This document shows, in pieces, positions 1-11,635 of a stretch of DNA of 30,820 bases. Location: the NCBI GenBank assembly GCA_032988165.1, contig JANTQF010000397.1, positions 1 through 30,820 of the forward strand, read 5' to 3'. Numbering within the stretch: position 1 is the stretch's first letter; the number at the start of each line of letters is the position of its first letter. Both the position numbers and the translations under genes were made by a program. The DNA is from Emmonsiellopsis sp. PD_33 (lineage: Eukaryota; Ascomycota; Eurotiomycetes; Onygenales; Ajellomycetaceae). Below the pieces are notes generated by a model. The model ran no database searches. It was not told the origin of the DNA and was given only the letters and a program-made list of their open reading frames with translations.

Positions 1-30
1 GTTTATAATGGGACTAAACTACATGGTCCT

Positions 31-55
31 GTTTGGTTTGGTTTGGTTTGGTTTT
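31..55. repeat. (GTTTG)n pentanucleotide repeat
   Basis: About five tandem copies of GTTTG lie inside the AT-rich block. Copies of GGGACCA and its complement sit close by (about 25-75 and 165-172), which might mark the edge of a mobile element, but no complete terminal repeat can be defined. Confidence 0.75.
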
Positions 56-138
56 ATGCCTGTGGGACCAAATGGGACCATGCAGGAAAAGTAATAAAAC
101 ATGTATGAAATGGGACTAACTATTAATGAAAAATGAGT

Positions 139-170
139 GACCAGGTAAGTATATATATATTTACCTGGTC
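139..170. repeat. Hairpin: near-perfect palindrome with AT core
   Basis: The arms GACCAGGTAA (139-148) and TTACCTGGTC (161-170) are exact reverse complements around an alternating TA core. This is one of three strong inverted repeats in the CpG-free block. Confidence 0.8.
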
Positions 171-1147
171 CCAGTGGCCAGTCTAGGGATGATGATTATA
201 AGCTTGTGGAAATAAAAAATAAAGAAAATAAAGATTTTATCCCTCTTTATACTCTCATCTCTGCACTAGAGTTAAATGTGCAAAACTGCAGTAAAAATAA
301 TAATATTTAGTGGTAAATTCCCACTATAATAGGCCATCCCAGCAAAATGAGCAATAAGGAGCTTGTGAATATGCTTAATCTTAAATGCTAGGCATTTAGA
401 TATATAATTATCAATTTTGATACTCATTCATTCTGAAATTAATATATACTTGCATGTGACTGCTCCAGCCCATATAGAGAGGTAAAAGGTAAGAAAACTA
501 CTGCAACTCAATAAATTAATATGTTATCTATTAAAACTGACTGCCCATTTTATATCTCAGGAAAAAAGAAAGATAATGAGTGGATTCTAATCATATAGAA
601 TACCTTCTATAATCATTAACTCTTAGAGGATAGCTGCACTCATCCTATACATTAATTAAGATCTTTATTCCTAAAGATTTAGAATGCAATCTATCATTTT
701 GTTGTAGCAGCTATCCCCTCTCATACCATTCATATATTATTAAATAGAAAATTCAGTTAGACTTTAATGATATATTGAGATATCTATAATGTTTCATTAA
801 AGCTTCTTCAGAAGAAACTAAAAGGATGGATACCTATTCAAGTATTAATTGATAAGCTTGATGCCAGAAATGATATAGATATTAAGGTAGAATAGGAAAA
901 AGATAAGGAGAATCATATAACTCATCTTATACTCTTCTATAAATAGTTAATTGAATTCCTTCATAATAATAATAATGTTTTGCTGCTGAATTACACCTAT
1001 AAGATAAATAAATATTATTTACTCTTGCTAAGCATTGTTTTTGTGATGAAGCTGCACACAATGATTAATTTGAGCTTTATATTTATAAATTATAAGTAGG
1101 AATTTAATTACTAGTGAGTTGAAAAGCCTTACCCCTCAAGATACTAC

Positions 1148-1190
1148 TCATGTAGTTAGTAGTTCAATGTTTATATAGTTAACTACATGA
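1148..1190. repeat. Hairpin: 11-bp inverted repeat
   Basis: TCATGTAGTTA (1148-1158) and TAACTACATGA (1180-1190) are exact reverse complements separated by 21 bases. It lies within the CpG-free block and its function is unknown. Confidence 0.75.
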
Positions 1191-1812
1191 TTTATTTAAT
1201 TAACTGGATTCAGTTAGTGCATTGTTTTGATTCATTAGTCAATTTACAGGCTAGCTAAATTCAGTATAATGTTGTTTACTCATCATGACAACATTTCCAA
1301 TGCAGTTAAATATAAATACTGACTTAAATAGCTGAGCTGCCATCTAAATTGCCTATATCTTTAACTACTACTAAATTTATTACCTCTATATCTTCATTAT
1401 TAATTATAAATTTATCTTAACTAACACTCTTAATATCATTTTCCATTCAAATTATTAAATTCTCTGTAGTTAGCATGTTGATCATAATATTATTAGCCAT
1501 GCAAAGAAGTACTTCTCAGTGCTAATATAAGTAGCACTTAATACTTCAAATCTGGAAGAATAGAGATGCAGATTGAGTGAAAAATTCAACAACTTTATAA
1601 AAGTCTAATAGTTAGTTATTAAATCAACTATAGAGAATTAATATAGGTAGAGATGAGACTAATTTGAAAAAGAACAGAATTATTTATTAATAAATTACTA
1701 TTATTAAACCTAGATTTCCTTCTACAAGAGAGAAATCATATATTATTATATTAATAAGATCTCACACTTCAGCCATCACATTTCCTTATGAGCAGAGAGC
1801 TCTTACTGGGTT

Positions 1813-1837
1813 TTAAAGTAATATATTATTACTTTAA
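1813..1837. repeat. Hairpin: 10-bp inverted repeat with 5-base loop
   Basis: TTAAAGTAAT (1813-1822) and ATTACTTTAA (1828-1837) pair exactly around a five-base loop. It lies in the CpG-free block. Confidence 0.75.
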
Positions 1838-2907
1838 TAGGAGATTTATGGGTTATCTATTATAAGATTTATCAATTTTGGGAAAATTAGCATTCTAACT
1901 ACATAGGTTGCCTGACAGCAGTTAAATCTCAAATTTTAATATTTATCTGAATATCTCTCTTCTAGGAGGTGCAGTCTCATATCACTTCTTTTACTCTTAA
2001 TTGGATTAATAAATAGTTGATAGAGGCTAAAAAACCAGAGATAGAGCCTAAATGCTCATCAGAATGTTTGAATAGAATGTTTTTTAGACTTTCATGTAAA
2101 CACTACATTTATATATAAATTAATGTAAATAAGTCAATTAAATTGTAGATTATTCATCCTCACTAATTCTTTAATCATAAATCTACCTGTTATTTTAAGC
2201 TAGCTCAGTAGACTCAGTTTTTAATTCCTTTAAATATTATATGGAATTTAGCAGTACAACAACACAGGAATCTATACTTAAGGGGATCAAATAGGGCCCA
2301 CAAAAGAGGATAGAGGTCTATACACTGAGACCTTACACACACTGAGATAATTAAAGGCTAAATTAAACATTAAGAATGCTAATTTATAATGGCTTTAGCA
2401 TCAAGAGACTAGCATATAGTATATTCCTTAGGTATAGGTAAATTTATTAGTAGTAATAATATTACATCTCACAGCAGCACCCCCCCTGCTTCTACAGTCT
2501 CAGTGGCTATTGATTGGAAATGTACAGCTATATTGACATCTCCAAGGTGCATCCAAAAATCCTGGTGAGATGTCCTGGCACAGGCAGCAGATGAGGCTTT
2601 TTCAGATATGATAGTAGGAGAGGCAGATGCTACAGCAGAATGGGCAGGATGGGAGGAAGAGAAGGAGGAATTTGACAATCTATTTCATTATTCTTAGTTT
2701 GATTAATTCCTTAATTAAAAAAGTGGGGTTTGGAGTTGGTGCATTTGGAACCATTGTATCACACACTAATTTGTATGTAATCCTGTGTTTATGCTATGCT
2801 TTTTTCAATTTAGTTGTTTTTTTTGACTGGGTATTTAGTGAAGTCTACTGTGTATTTAGCCATCCCCTTTTTTAACTATTTTATTAAATTAGTTAGTTAG
2901 TCAACTC

Positions 2908-5900
2908 CGATTATTCCCCAGGATCTACGCCCGGAATCAAACCACCCATCCACCACACAGGAATCAATCAAATCACCATGCATGACCAAACCAGACCAAT
3001 CCATCCGTCCCGTCCGTCCGTCCGTCCATCCATCCATCCCATTGGCACCAGGAGAGCTCGCTTACAAGGAACACCGTCCCTCACGAGCCCGTCACTCGTC
3101 AATCCGCGAACTAGTTTTCAGTGGGCAGGGCGGTCGAAAGGCGGTCAAACGCCCTCTCGGGCCTTCCAAATTCCAATTGGCCCGTTGCGATGGGGTTGCT
3201 TCCCACCCAAACATCATCACCCGCTGCCCGGCGCATGCATCTAGACGGACACTACTGCACGTTTTTTTTTTTTTTGCTTTTTCTTTTCTGTTTCCCGGCG
3301 TGGTGTGGGGGGACGGTTTGTTGGATTTTGCTGAGAGACCCGCAGTTTCGACCACGTTGATGATAGGCATTGCCGGATGGAGTCGTGGGGTTAGTTATGT
3401 TTTGGAGGCTGGCTGGCTGGGTTTGTGCCTCTTTGCTTCTCTCTTCTCGTCCACAACCGGGTAGTGGCCTGGTAGGGAGGAGGTGGTTTTACGAGGCGGC
3501 GAGGGAGGTCTGTGGCAGAGGGGTTTGGGGCGGTGTTTGGTTCCTGTTTTCTGCTGGGTTGTGATTTCGTGGTGGTTATGCAGGCCGGGTCGGGTCGGTT
3601 TGGCCGTCTTTGGGAATGCCATGGATCATGGATCATGGTCTCCATCTCGGCACGTCTCGTCGGAGTCCAGCTGGATGTATGACTTGCGGTGAATCCGTTT
3701 CTGGGCTGTGGCCACGAGGGAAGCGGAGGAGAGGGCTTCCTTCCGCTTGGTGTTTGCTTGGTAGGGCTGGGCGTTTTTATTTCCTGGAACTGCTGCTCTG
3801 GAGTTGATAGTGACGAATGCTCAAGCAATGCCACAGGCATATCCCCAATCCCTGTCCCCCCCCCCCAAAGCCTATCACCATCACCATGTCCTCCCTCCTC
3901 CCCTCCGCGTGGTGAGTCGCATGCTCTCAGCCGAAGACATAAGTGGAACCAACCCAAGGAAACAGCCTGTTCCGTTCCCTGGAAACCAACGCGGTTTTTT
4001 ATTTTTCGCCTCTCCCCGTCCGCCTCGCCGCGCGCCATGAGCCGAGCGGAGCGTGGGCACTGCCGTACCCAACTTCATCCGAAACCTTCTTTTCTTGTAG
4101 GTTGAGCTCTCCGTTTTGCCGTCTCACAAAGGCAAACAAATCTGGCAGTTCCCGCCTGGCCAGAGCTGGAGTGAGTCTACTTGTATGGGATCCGAAAACG
4201 GGGATTCTTTTGGGTTTATTCCTTTCAAGGTCTCGATTTCCATACAATAAACCTTGGATTTGGCCACGCCACGCGCCGTCCACTGGGCTCTAGCACCTGG
4301 ATAGAGGTGGGATGCGGTAGTTATGATGGGCGTGATTCTGACTCCGAGCACCACGTACTCCACATTTCTTCAGACATGGATTGTGCAACGGATAGGCCGG
4401 CGCAGGTGGCCACTGGCTGCTGCGACGTGGATGGCACAGCCCATTATTGGGCCATGGATCCCTTGGGAGTTGGGAGTCTGGGAGTCTGGGAGAGGGAGGA
4501 AGGCAGTATCCGGACGGACCGTACCTGTGCATCTATCCAATCTCGATGCTGTTATGCACGTCGGGTACCGCACCGCGCCGCACTTGCATAGCCGCAATGC
4601 TGACCTCATATCTTCTCCTGAGAAGTCGATGATGCTGGTGTCTGACGAATTACTAATTTAAATACTCAGCGGCCAGTGGAAGATTCCGCCTCCCTCCCTT
4701 GGGCTTTCTTTGGTTTTCTATTCGTCTGCGGCCGATCGTGTGGCGTAGGGTTGCACCGGTTGGTTGGGTCATCTGCCCCTCCATCTTGATATCCAACATG
4801 GCTGCAAGCAGGTCCCTGTTTTTTTTGTTTCCATGAGCTGGTTCCTGGTTTTGCCTGGCTGTTGTTTTCGTGATGGGATGGGGGTAATTCTACTAATTGG
4901 AGAGAGGTCATGAAGGTGTTGTGATATTCCCGGGCAGTTTCCACTCCCCGAGCCCAAGTGGATGTGGTGGATGTACCTCGACATCATCGTGCATAATTGG
5001 CCGAAGATGTGGTAGCGCACCCCAGCGATCTGGCAACGACGACGATGGGCCGGCTGCTGGTGGTACTTGTGCCCAACCGACCGCAACGATGACCACGACA
5101 ATCCTCGCTTCTCTAGAAATATATATTATACAAATCTCAACTGAAGCATCATCGAGGAAACAGACGCATCTTAAACAGTTAAACCTCGGCTCTTCCGTGG
5201 ACAATCCAAAGTGTCATGCTGATGAAAACAGACAAAACGAGTCCCATACCCATACCCACGCCCTCCGAATCCTTGATCCTTGATCCATGGATAATCAACC
5301 CCGGTCGAGCGTATTCTGGTCGATGGAATCAGCTGGTCCGGTCAGGCGCAGTATGGTACGGTACGGTATGTCCGTACTGCCCGTCTCGTATGGGCCAAAC
5401 TGTCCCGACCATACCGGCTTCCAACCAGCGGGGTGCGGGGCGTAATTGGCCAGAAGCGCTGATGGCCTGCCGTTGTGGCCTTGCTGGGCTGTATTAAACG
5501 GACAAGTCAGGGTATGTATGGCGGTGTATTTCCGTATTTAACCGCTACTTTTCGCCATCGCCTGTATCATTCTGGTACCTTGCTTTCCCTCCCGCCTTCC
5601 GCTTCGCCAGCGGCCAGCTTCCAGGATGGCGATGACGATGACGATGATGTGGATGATGATGCCCGACTGCCTTTATTTGTTGGTTAATACGTTCTTTTTC
5701 TTTTTTTCCTTTCCAGTCCCGATTTTCCTATTCGTCTGATCGTCGCTAAAAAAAAATCCAAAAGCTGCGAATAAAAAAAATATATAATAAAAATCATAAT
5801 ATTTCCCCCTTCTCATATCATACTCTACTAGTTTTGGCAGGTTTCCGTGGTCCTCGTCCCCCATGATCCATTCATGATTAAACATCGTTGTCCCAACCCT

Positions 5901-6230
5901 AACTTAACTTCGAGCCTAAAAGCAAGCCCCGAACTAGGTTGAGGGATCCAGCAACCCGGTCCCAGAAACCCAACTTCTTCTTTTCTTCTGCGTATGGCGG
6001 ATGTTATATTTCACTGTTAATTACATACCTGTGATTATGAGCTATCGACACTATTGAGCACTATCAGCAGCTGAAGGAACGGAGAAGACAGGGCCATATT
6101 ACTAGGGTGTGGGGTTTCTACCAGCAAAAAAAAGAAACGGAAAAGAAACGAAAAAAGAAAAGAAGAACCAGAGAGGGAAAAAAAAGAGTAGAGGACACCA
6201 GATCTAATCCGATCGGCTGTCTCCTTTTTC
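2908..6230. other. Gene-free stretch without a supportable gene
   Basis: This stretch is GC-richer than the block before it. It has many overlapping open frames on both strands, but none has a recognisable domain, consistent splice sites or steady codon use. It holds simple repeats: imperfect CCGT/CCAT copies at 3001-3040, GGGAGTCT-like copies at about 4466-4495, a GGTAC pentamer run at about 5351-5370, and a GATGAC/GATGAT run at about 5630-5665. It may contain distal regulatory DNA of the gene at 7269 or an unrecognised noncoding transcript. Confidence 0.6.
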
Positions 6231-7268
6231 CTCTTGTTGAGCCTTGATTTCCCGTCACTCTGTACATTGTCTATCCAGCTTTCCTCGCGGCGGCGACCTC
6301 TGGAGACGGCTGCTTCCCTCTCTCGTGGTTATCCTGCTCGTCTCTTCCTCTCCTCTCCTCTCCTCTCCTCTCCTCTCTCCTCCCTCCTCCCTTCTCGGCC
6401 TATCTCCAGCCAGCAGCAACATCAACATCTGCATTTCCTTTCTTGTTTCCCGCTTTTCCTTCTTGTCACTTTCCATTTTTCCATTGGCTTTTGTTTCTTG
6501 GTCCCAGGCTGCTCCTCCACCCGTCTCAACCTTTCCATCCTATCCCACTCCAAGTCCTCCGCCCTCCGCCATCAGCCGTACATACCAGCACCAAAAAACA
6601 CACTTTTCTGGCCTTTCCACTGCATTTTCTGTCAGACGCGGTCCTGCAGCCGGCGCTTGTGCAGACTTCATATACAGATACACGAACAGTCCCGGAATAC
6701 CACTCCAGTAATCTCCGCCGCCTACGCTGACTCCGGTCAGTAATCAGTCAGTCAATCAATTCGCTTCGTGATCCCCGTCTGGCACGCCGATTCATCCCCT
6801 TTTACCAGTGGACAAAAGGACTGGAAAGGACCGTGACGTCTGCGGGTGCCAGCCTACATATATACCACTGTCCATCATTGCCGTGGAGGGCTGGCAACAC
6901 AGCTGTTTGCCACCTACGCCCGCCGGAAACCTGTCTGCTTGTCCTGCACGACAGGCTATGCTAGTTGGCGGCTCTCACCAATCGAGTTTGTAATTCGGGC
7001 CCTCCCATACCGCACCGAAGCGCTGTCGATTTGATTCGGCGTGATCCCGGTCCCGGCTATCCCGCGCCCAGTCAGTGACGTTTAGATTCCACCGAGCTGA
7101 ACGCTTACTTGCTTCCACCCCTGCGCCGCCGGTGTCACGCACGCCGCTGCCCGTCCAGGCCGAGCGATATACATAAACCTCCCTGCCGTCCACGAACGCC
7201 ACTGCTGGCCTCCCCGACTCCCCGCTGCAGCTCGCCCCAACCCGCTTCCCGTCACAAGGCCACAACAA
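6231..7268 (+). promoter_or_regulatory. Pyrimidine-rich promoter/5' leader of the Zn2Cys6 gene
   Basis: The plus strand is markedly C+T-rich from about 6240 to 6600. Pyrimidine-rich stretches next to transcription starts are common in filamentous fungi, so transcription of the regulator may begin here and give a leader of several hundred bases, possibly with an intron and upstream ATGs. No start site can be fixed from sequence. Confidence 0.35.
6346..6376. repeat. (TCCTC)6 pentanucleotide microsatellite
   Basis: Six tandem TCCTC units sit inside the pyrimidine-rich leader upstream of the Zn2Cys6 gene. The repeat probably varies in length between strains. Confidence 0.85.
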
Positions 7269-8655
7269 ATGTCCAACGACCCCACCCGCCAGGGACAGTA
7301 TCCACCGCCTCCGTGGTCCTCTGGTCAGCCTGAGCGTTCTCCGTCGTCGCAGCATTCTTCTGTGCGTAATCCCTCCGGCAGCCCTCATACATATTACTTA
7401 CTCCCCCCAAATCTCGTGCCCTCTCTGTCTGCCTTGCAATTGCCCAGCGTCAGCCGCCGCTAGCCTCTGCTTTCCTTGGGCGTGTGACCCCCACTGCCTG
7501 CTGCTGTGAATAACCCTGGATCATTGTTCTAACCTCGATTTCAAATTTCCAGGGCCAGTCCTCCCCAGCGCCGTATCATTATACCTCTCAGCCTCCTCCT
7601 CCCTCCACTATGGCGGCTATCCAACCCCATATCCAACATCCGCAGCAGGACCAGTACCATCTTCCTCCGCCGCATGGCGCATATCAACGTCCTCCAGAGA
7701 TGTACCATCACCAACCTCCCCCTCCCCCGTCCTCCACTGTGGTATATCCTGCCGCTGCCCCAAGACAACGAACGGCCATTGCTTGTCGATACTGCAGGAG
7801 ACGCAAGGTTGGTTTGTCCCGTCGCGAAGATACATGCCCTCTCTACCTGCATGACTGTCATATTAACACTGGATCCCACTAGATTCGATGTTCGGGCTTC
7901 GAGACTTCCCAGGATGGACGATGCAGTAACTGTGCCCGGTTCAACCAAGAGTGCATGTTCACGCCGGTTTCGTCGCAAGCGCAAGCATTTGTACCCGCCC
8001 ATGCGATCTACCACATTCGCGGCGGTTTACAGGCGCGTGGGCGAGGAGGCTATCCCGAACCAATAACACTGTATGGTGCACATGGCCAACCGCTCCCCCC
8101 TCCACAACAACCTATGCAGCATCCAGAGGGGGCCCTCCCGCCCCCGCACGGCATGTATGGACCCCCTCCCCCTCTACCGCATCCGTCCGCGCTGCAAGAT
8201 CATGTGAGTCAACACCCCCCCCTTTCTCCGTCCTCAATCCAAGTTCTGATGTCTCACACCTATTCCCACAGAGACCTTCACAGCCAACCACCCTCCCTCC
8301 CGTGTCTGCCGCCGTTTCGGGTCCTCCCTATCAAAGTCACCAAGCCCCCGCCCCCGCGGGGTACTACCCACCACCAGGGCAAGACAGACGTGCCTCCACG
8401 CACTCCCAATATGCCTATGAACCTCGTCACTCTTCGCCTCTTGGGGCCGCTAGTTCAGCTCCAAATCTTCCTTATCCGCCTATGCAACAACAGCCAGTCC
8501 CACCCCGCGCTGGCGTCACCCCGCCACCAGGACCCCCGGCCGGGCCTTCTGGCAGAAGTGGGCTAAGCGTGAGGGAAATGCTGGGCCCGGAAAGTCAGGG
8601 GACTCGAAGTTCGACGGATAGTGATATGCTGAATGCCCTAAACCGGACAGTCTAA
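7269..8655 (+). CDS. Zn(II)2Cys6 transcription factor, short and proline-rich
   Basis: Four exons join in phase: 7269-7361, 7553-7807, 7883-8203 and 8272-8655, giving 350 residues. Introns start GTGCGT, GTTGGT and GTGAGT and end in AG; the first has a TTCTAAC branch-like site. The second intron splits the zinc cluster, and joining it restores six cysteines at 109, 112, 119, 130, 133 and 140 (C-X2-C-X6-C-X10-C-X2-C-X6-C), the fungal binuclear cluster that binds DNA in the nucleus. The first 100 residues and the C-terminal half are rich in Pro, Gln, Ser and Tyr and look disordered. No fungal_trans middle homology domain is present, so this is much shorter than typical Gal4-class proteins. A short conserved-looking tail (SVREMLGPE) precedes the end. 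The target genes are unknown. The domain call is secure; no specific gene name is justified. Confidence 0.9.
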
Positions 8656-10100
8656 CGAGTGGATCCAATTCGCGGCGTCGTATATTGGCGGGTTTTTTTT
8701 ATCGACATGAGATTTATGAGTGGGGACGACGCGGCCTAATCATGAAAATCGGCTGAGATGCGCGCTCAGCGCCGGAGATGGAACGGAAATGAATCCCGCC
8801 GTGCTGGCCACAGGGTATCATTATTATTTTTAAAAGGTTTTAATAAAATAGGGACTGTTTCTTAGGAGCACGCCCTTTACGCAAATACGGGGAACGACAT
8901 TATCGAGATCCGCCGAAGTTGGGACATGAGAGTGACGTGCAAGGTTGATGGAATAGGTCACATGACAGCCATCTCAACGTCAGATTTCGATATTGGGAGA
9001 AGCGGAGTATCTCGTGCTGTGGCAGCAGTTGGAAGAGATGGTTCATCTAGAGACAGACGTCGCAATAATCCTCGTTCGTCCAGGGCCGGCCGCCAGAGAG
9101 AATGATGTTCGGAACGCGCCGTCAAATTCCACGATTTCGAATACGGAGAAACCCGAACTGCCAACGAAGATGATTATTCGAAGCATCTGGCGTGTCGATA
9201 GTCCCAGTTCATATCTGGTCCCAACCTGCGTCTCTTCCAACAATTTCCAAACTCATTCATGTTCTACTTGCATGGTGCTGGCGATTTCGATCTGGGCGTT
9301 GTTTTACCGCTTTGTCCTGCTCTTTGCTGCATTCGCTACTCGAGAACAGCCAATATTCACCCTCGCCCCCTTTCCTTTTGTTTCTCATTTTGGCTTTGAA
9401 TACTTTTTCGTTTCTTTTCTTTCCCAAAACAAAGCACTAAAGACTTATATAAACTACGTGGGGCGACCCGCTAATCATATTTTTTTTATTTCCACTTTAC
9501 ACCCCCCTATCCCCCCTACTATCCCGTTCTGTTTGATGTACCTGGCTACGAGATGAGTGCGGTCTATACCCATCACCTCTTGCTTTCGGGTTCCATTTGC
9601 CTTTCGAGTTTTATGTTTTATGTTAGCAACATGGCATTTTCCTATGTTCTTGGGAGGCTATCTGTCTTTTATCATCGTTGCTGCTCTGCTTTTTTTTGCT
9701 TGCCTGATTCTGTTGATACGCACGCGTTCTTTGTTTTTCCATTTTGGAGTGGCTTTTTTCGTACCTTTTCTATTTACGTATTGCACCCGTAGTCATTTGA
9801 CGGGCTTATATCTTCGTTCTCCTTTTCCCCGGTTTTTCTTTTCACAGCCATGGTTATTCGATAGGTCCCAATCGTTCGATATGTCTACATACCCAGCAAT
9901 TCTCTGGGTGACTTGACCTAGGCTCTATCTAGGAGCGCGGCAGAGATCAGGGAGGGATGAATGAACGACGGCGGGAAAAAATATTATACATACGTCCCAT
10001 TTTTATTTATATTGTGGATGATGAACTGTATCGCGTATACTCTCTTCTCTACCTTATATCTATCGACGCAACAGTGCACGGGGGGGATTGCATTACATTG
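8656..10100. other. 3' flank of the Zn2Cys6 gene, T-rich, no gene seen
   Basis: No supportable gene is seen. An AATAAA at 8842-8847 could serve as the polyadenylation signal of the upstream gene. A GTCACATGAC element lies at 8957-8966. From about 9300 to 9900 the plus strand is T-rich, so its open frames translate as strings of Phe, Leu and Ser; this reflects composition rather than a membrane protein. Confidence 0.5.
8842..8847 (+). terminator. Possible polyadenylation signal AATAAA
   Basis: AATAAA occurs 187 bases after the stop codon of the Zn2Cys6 gene. Fungal poly(A) signals are loose, so this is only a candidate. Confidence 0.3.
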
Positions 10101-10181
10101 CATGCATGCGGGCGGGGTATGATTTTGGTTGGCTACGGGATCCACAGGCAGGCAGATGGGGCGATGGGGCGAAGGGGGTGC

Positions 10182-10219
10182 AAGGAAAGGAAAGGAAAGG
10201 AAAGGAAAGGAAAGGAAAA
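10182..10219. repeat. (GGAAA)n pentanucleotide microsatellite
   Basis: About seven tandem AAAGG/GGAAA units form a purine-only strand. Confidence 0.85.
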
Positions 10220-10355
10220 GGGGAAAAAATAATGATTACCTTGGGTTGGGTTGGGGTGGCTGTTTGATTTTGTTTTGGTTTTATTCTTGTGTTTGGCTGG
10301 CTGTTTGTTTTGCGTTTTGCGATTTGCGGTTTATTTTGGTTTTGGCAGTCAGAGT

Positions 10356-10395
10356 GAGATGAGATGAGATGAGATGAGATGAGATGAGATGAGAT
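10356..10395. repeat. (GAGAT)8 pentanucleotide microsatellite
   Basis: Eight exact tandem GAGAT units. This is the longest pure pentamer run in the window. Confidence 0.9.
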
Positions 10396-10416
10396 GAGAG
10401 TGTCTGGTTGGGTGGA

Positions 10417-10440
10417 GGATGGATGGATGGATGGATGGAT
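10417..10440. repeat. (GGAT)6 tetranucleotide microsatellite
   Basis: About six tandem GGAT units lie 20 bases after the GAGAT repeat. Confidence 0.85.
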
Positions 10441-10556
10441 AAAATAACAAATGTGGTATGAGGCTAGTTTGGCTGGGTTGGCTATCTGCTATATTGAATA
10501 CTACGAGTTTTGATTTTGATTATGGTTTGGCTTTGGCTTTGGCTTTTTTGGAAAAG

Positions 10557-10717
10557 ATTGATTGATTGATTGAATGCTTTTCTGCTGTTTTTCATTTTTT
10601 ATTATTATTATTATTAACTGGGTGGCCTTTTGCTTTTGCTTTTTAATGTGTGTTTACTTTTGTCTTGATTGGTTTAGCTTTATCATTATTATTATTGTTG
10701 TTGTTATTGTTATTTGT
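10557..10717. repeat. Cluster of GATT, ATT and TTG simple repeats
   Basis: GATT repeats lie at about 10557-10572, ATT repeats at 10601-10617, and mixed ATT/GTT triplets at about 10682-10717. Confidence 0.7.
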
Positions 10718-11241
10718 TATGTTGAAAAAATTCTTTTTCCCTTTCAGGTTTATATACTCTATTAATTATTCTATGTTTGTAATGCTGCAATGAAGAAGGT
10801 TTGGGAATAAGGGTGTTATATTAGTAGGGTGAATAGTGTATAAAAGGGGGGCATGAAGGCGTGAGGGTGCGGGTGAGGTTGAATAACTAGAGTAAAGAAA
10901 GGGGTGTAAAAGGGGTGTGAGTAATAGGGGGTTATACATGTAGGTTATCTTAAGTGTGGGTAATAATATACCAGCAAGGCCAAATAAAGGGCAGCTAGAA
11001 TTCCACTTCTATAAATAAAGATGCTTATGATAGTTATAATTAATCAAATCATCTTTACTCTCTCTCTATATTTTCTGAAGATCTTAGCGGTGCGATACAA
11101 TACATGCATGGGGGAGAGAGAATATTAACTAAATCTACCTATTTACGTAGGCAGGTAGTTAGTTACATATGTAGGGAGGCAATATAAGCAAAGCTCTTCT
11201 ATAAGTTCTATGGTTTATTTCCATTTAATAGTCAACTATAG

Positions 11242-11262
11242 CCACACCACACCACACCACAC
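11242..11262. repeat. (ACCAC)4 pentanucleotide microsatellite
   Basis: About four tandem ACCAC units. Confidence 0.85.
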
Positions 11263-11355
11263 CCCTCCCTTCTTTGGTTTACTTACCAATATTGCCTTCC
11301 TCCTCCATACCATACCATATACCACAATACAATATTCAATATGTAACCCATCCAA

Positions 11356-11443
11356 TCAATCAACCCAACCAAACCCAACCCAACCAAACCAAACAGCCGC
11401 GCGCCGTACCGCACCGCACCGCATCGCGTTGCGTTGCGTTGCG
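11356..11443. repeat. Compound pentanucleotide tract (AACCC/AACCA, CCGCA, GCGTT)
   Basis: AACCC/AACCA-like units (about 11356-11394) are followed by three CCGCA units (about 11409-11423) and three GCGTT units (11426-11440). This gives three different 5-bp units in under 90 bases. The AACCC-like part resembles telomere-type C-rich DNA only loosely and is not a TTAGGG array. Confidence 0.7.
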
Positions 11444-11635
11444 TGACACGATGACACGGTGACAATCCTTTCCCGCGCGCTAATATTTAAGCTTATATTT
11501 AAGGTTTGGCGCTAAAAGTATATTTGTGACCTCACCGTACATAACATGTTCCCCCATTCCCCCCACCCCTTCGTCCCAGCTGCTAAAGCGGGCTTGGGAG
11601 GTTGATGGTTTCTTTCTTTTCTTGGAGGGGGTTTT

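Larger units (their letters stand above)
1..2907. repeat. AT-rich, CpG-free degenerate repeat block (probable RIP-mutated transposon relic)
   Basis: This block is strongly AT-rich and broken by TAA/TAG stops in every frame. Reading it line by line I find no CG dinucleotide from base 1 to 2907; the first is at 2908-2909. Roughly 65 would be expected at this base composition. The flanking DNA from 2908 is GC-richer and full of CpG, so the edge is sharp. Loss of CpG with TpA enrichment is the known result of repeat-induced point mutation or cytosine-methylation decay of transposons in filamentous fungi, and CpG-biased loss is reported for onygenalean repeats. No transposase or reverse transcriptase domain is recognisable, so the element class is unknown. 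Many in-frame stops on the plus strand (about 1000-2400) are TAA/TAG, which CAA/CAG would yield by C-to-T change. The left end lies outside the window. Confidence 0.75.

Noticed and set aside
2469..2678. Minus-strand open frame (69 codons) at the edge of the AT-rich block
   Set aside because: It is short and of ordinary composition, with no recognisable domain, inside mutated repeat DNA. At most it is a relic.
3391..4105. Overlapping long open frames on both strands (e.g. minus 3391-4038)
   Set aside because: They overlap each other in all frames, and their translations are Pro/Arg/Ser-rich without a domain or splice logic, as expected of GC-rich noncoding DNA.
6234..6743. Plus-strand open frames of 155-169 codons
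   Set aside because: They are driven by the C+T-rich tract and TCCTC repeat. Several frames are open at once, which is better explained as leader or promoter sequence.
9553..9916. Hydrophobic, membrane-like open frame
   Set aside because: The plus strand is T-rich here, so any frame gives Phe/Leu runs. Two frames look equally hydrophobic and neither has family features.
11356..11394. Interstitial telomere repeat (AACCC-like)
   Set aside because: Unit length is irregular and there are no CCCTAA copies; it is simple-sequence DNA.
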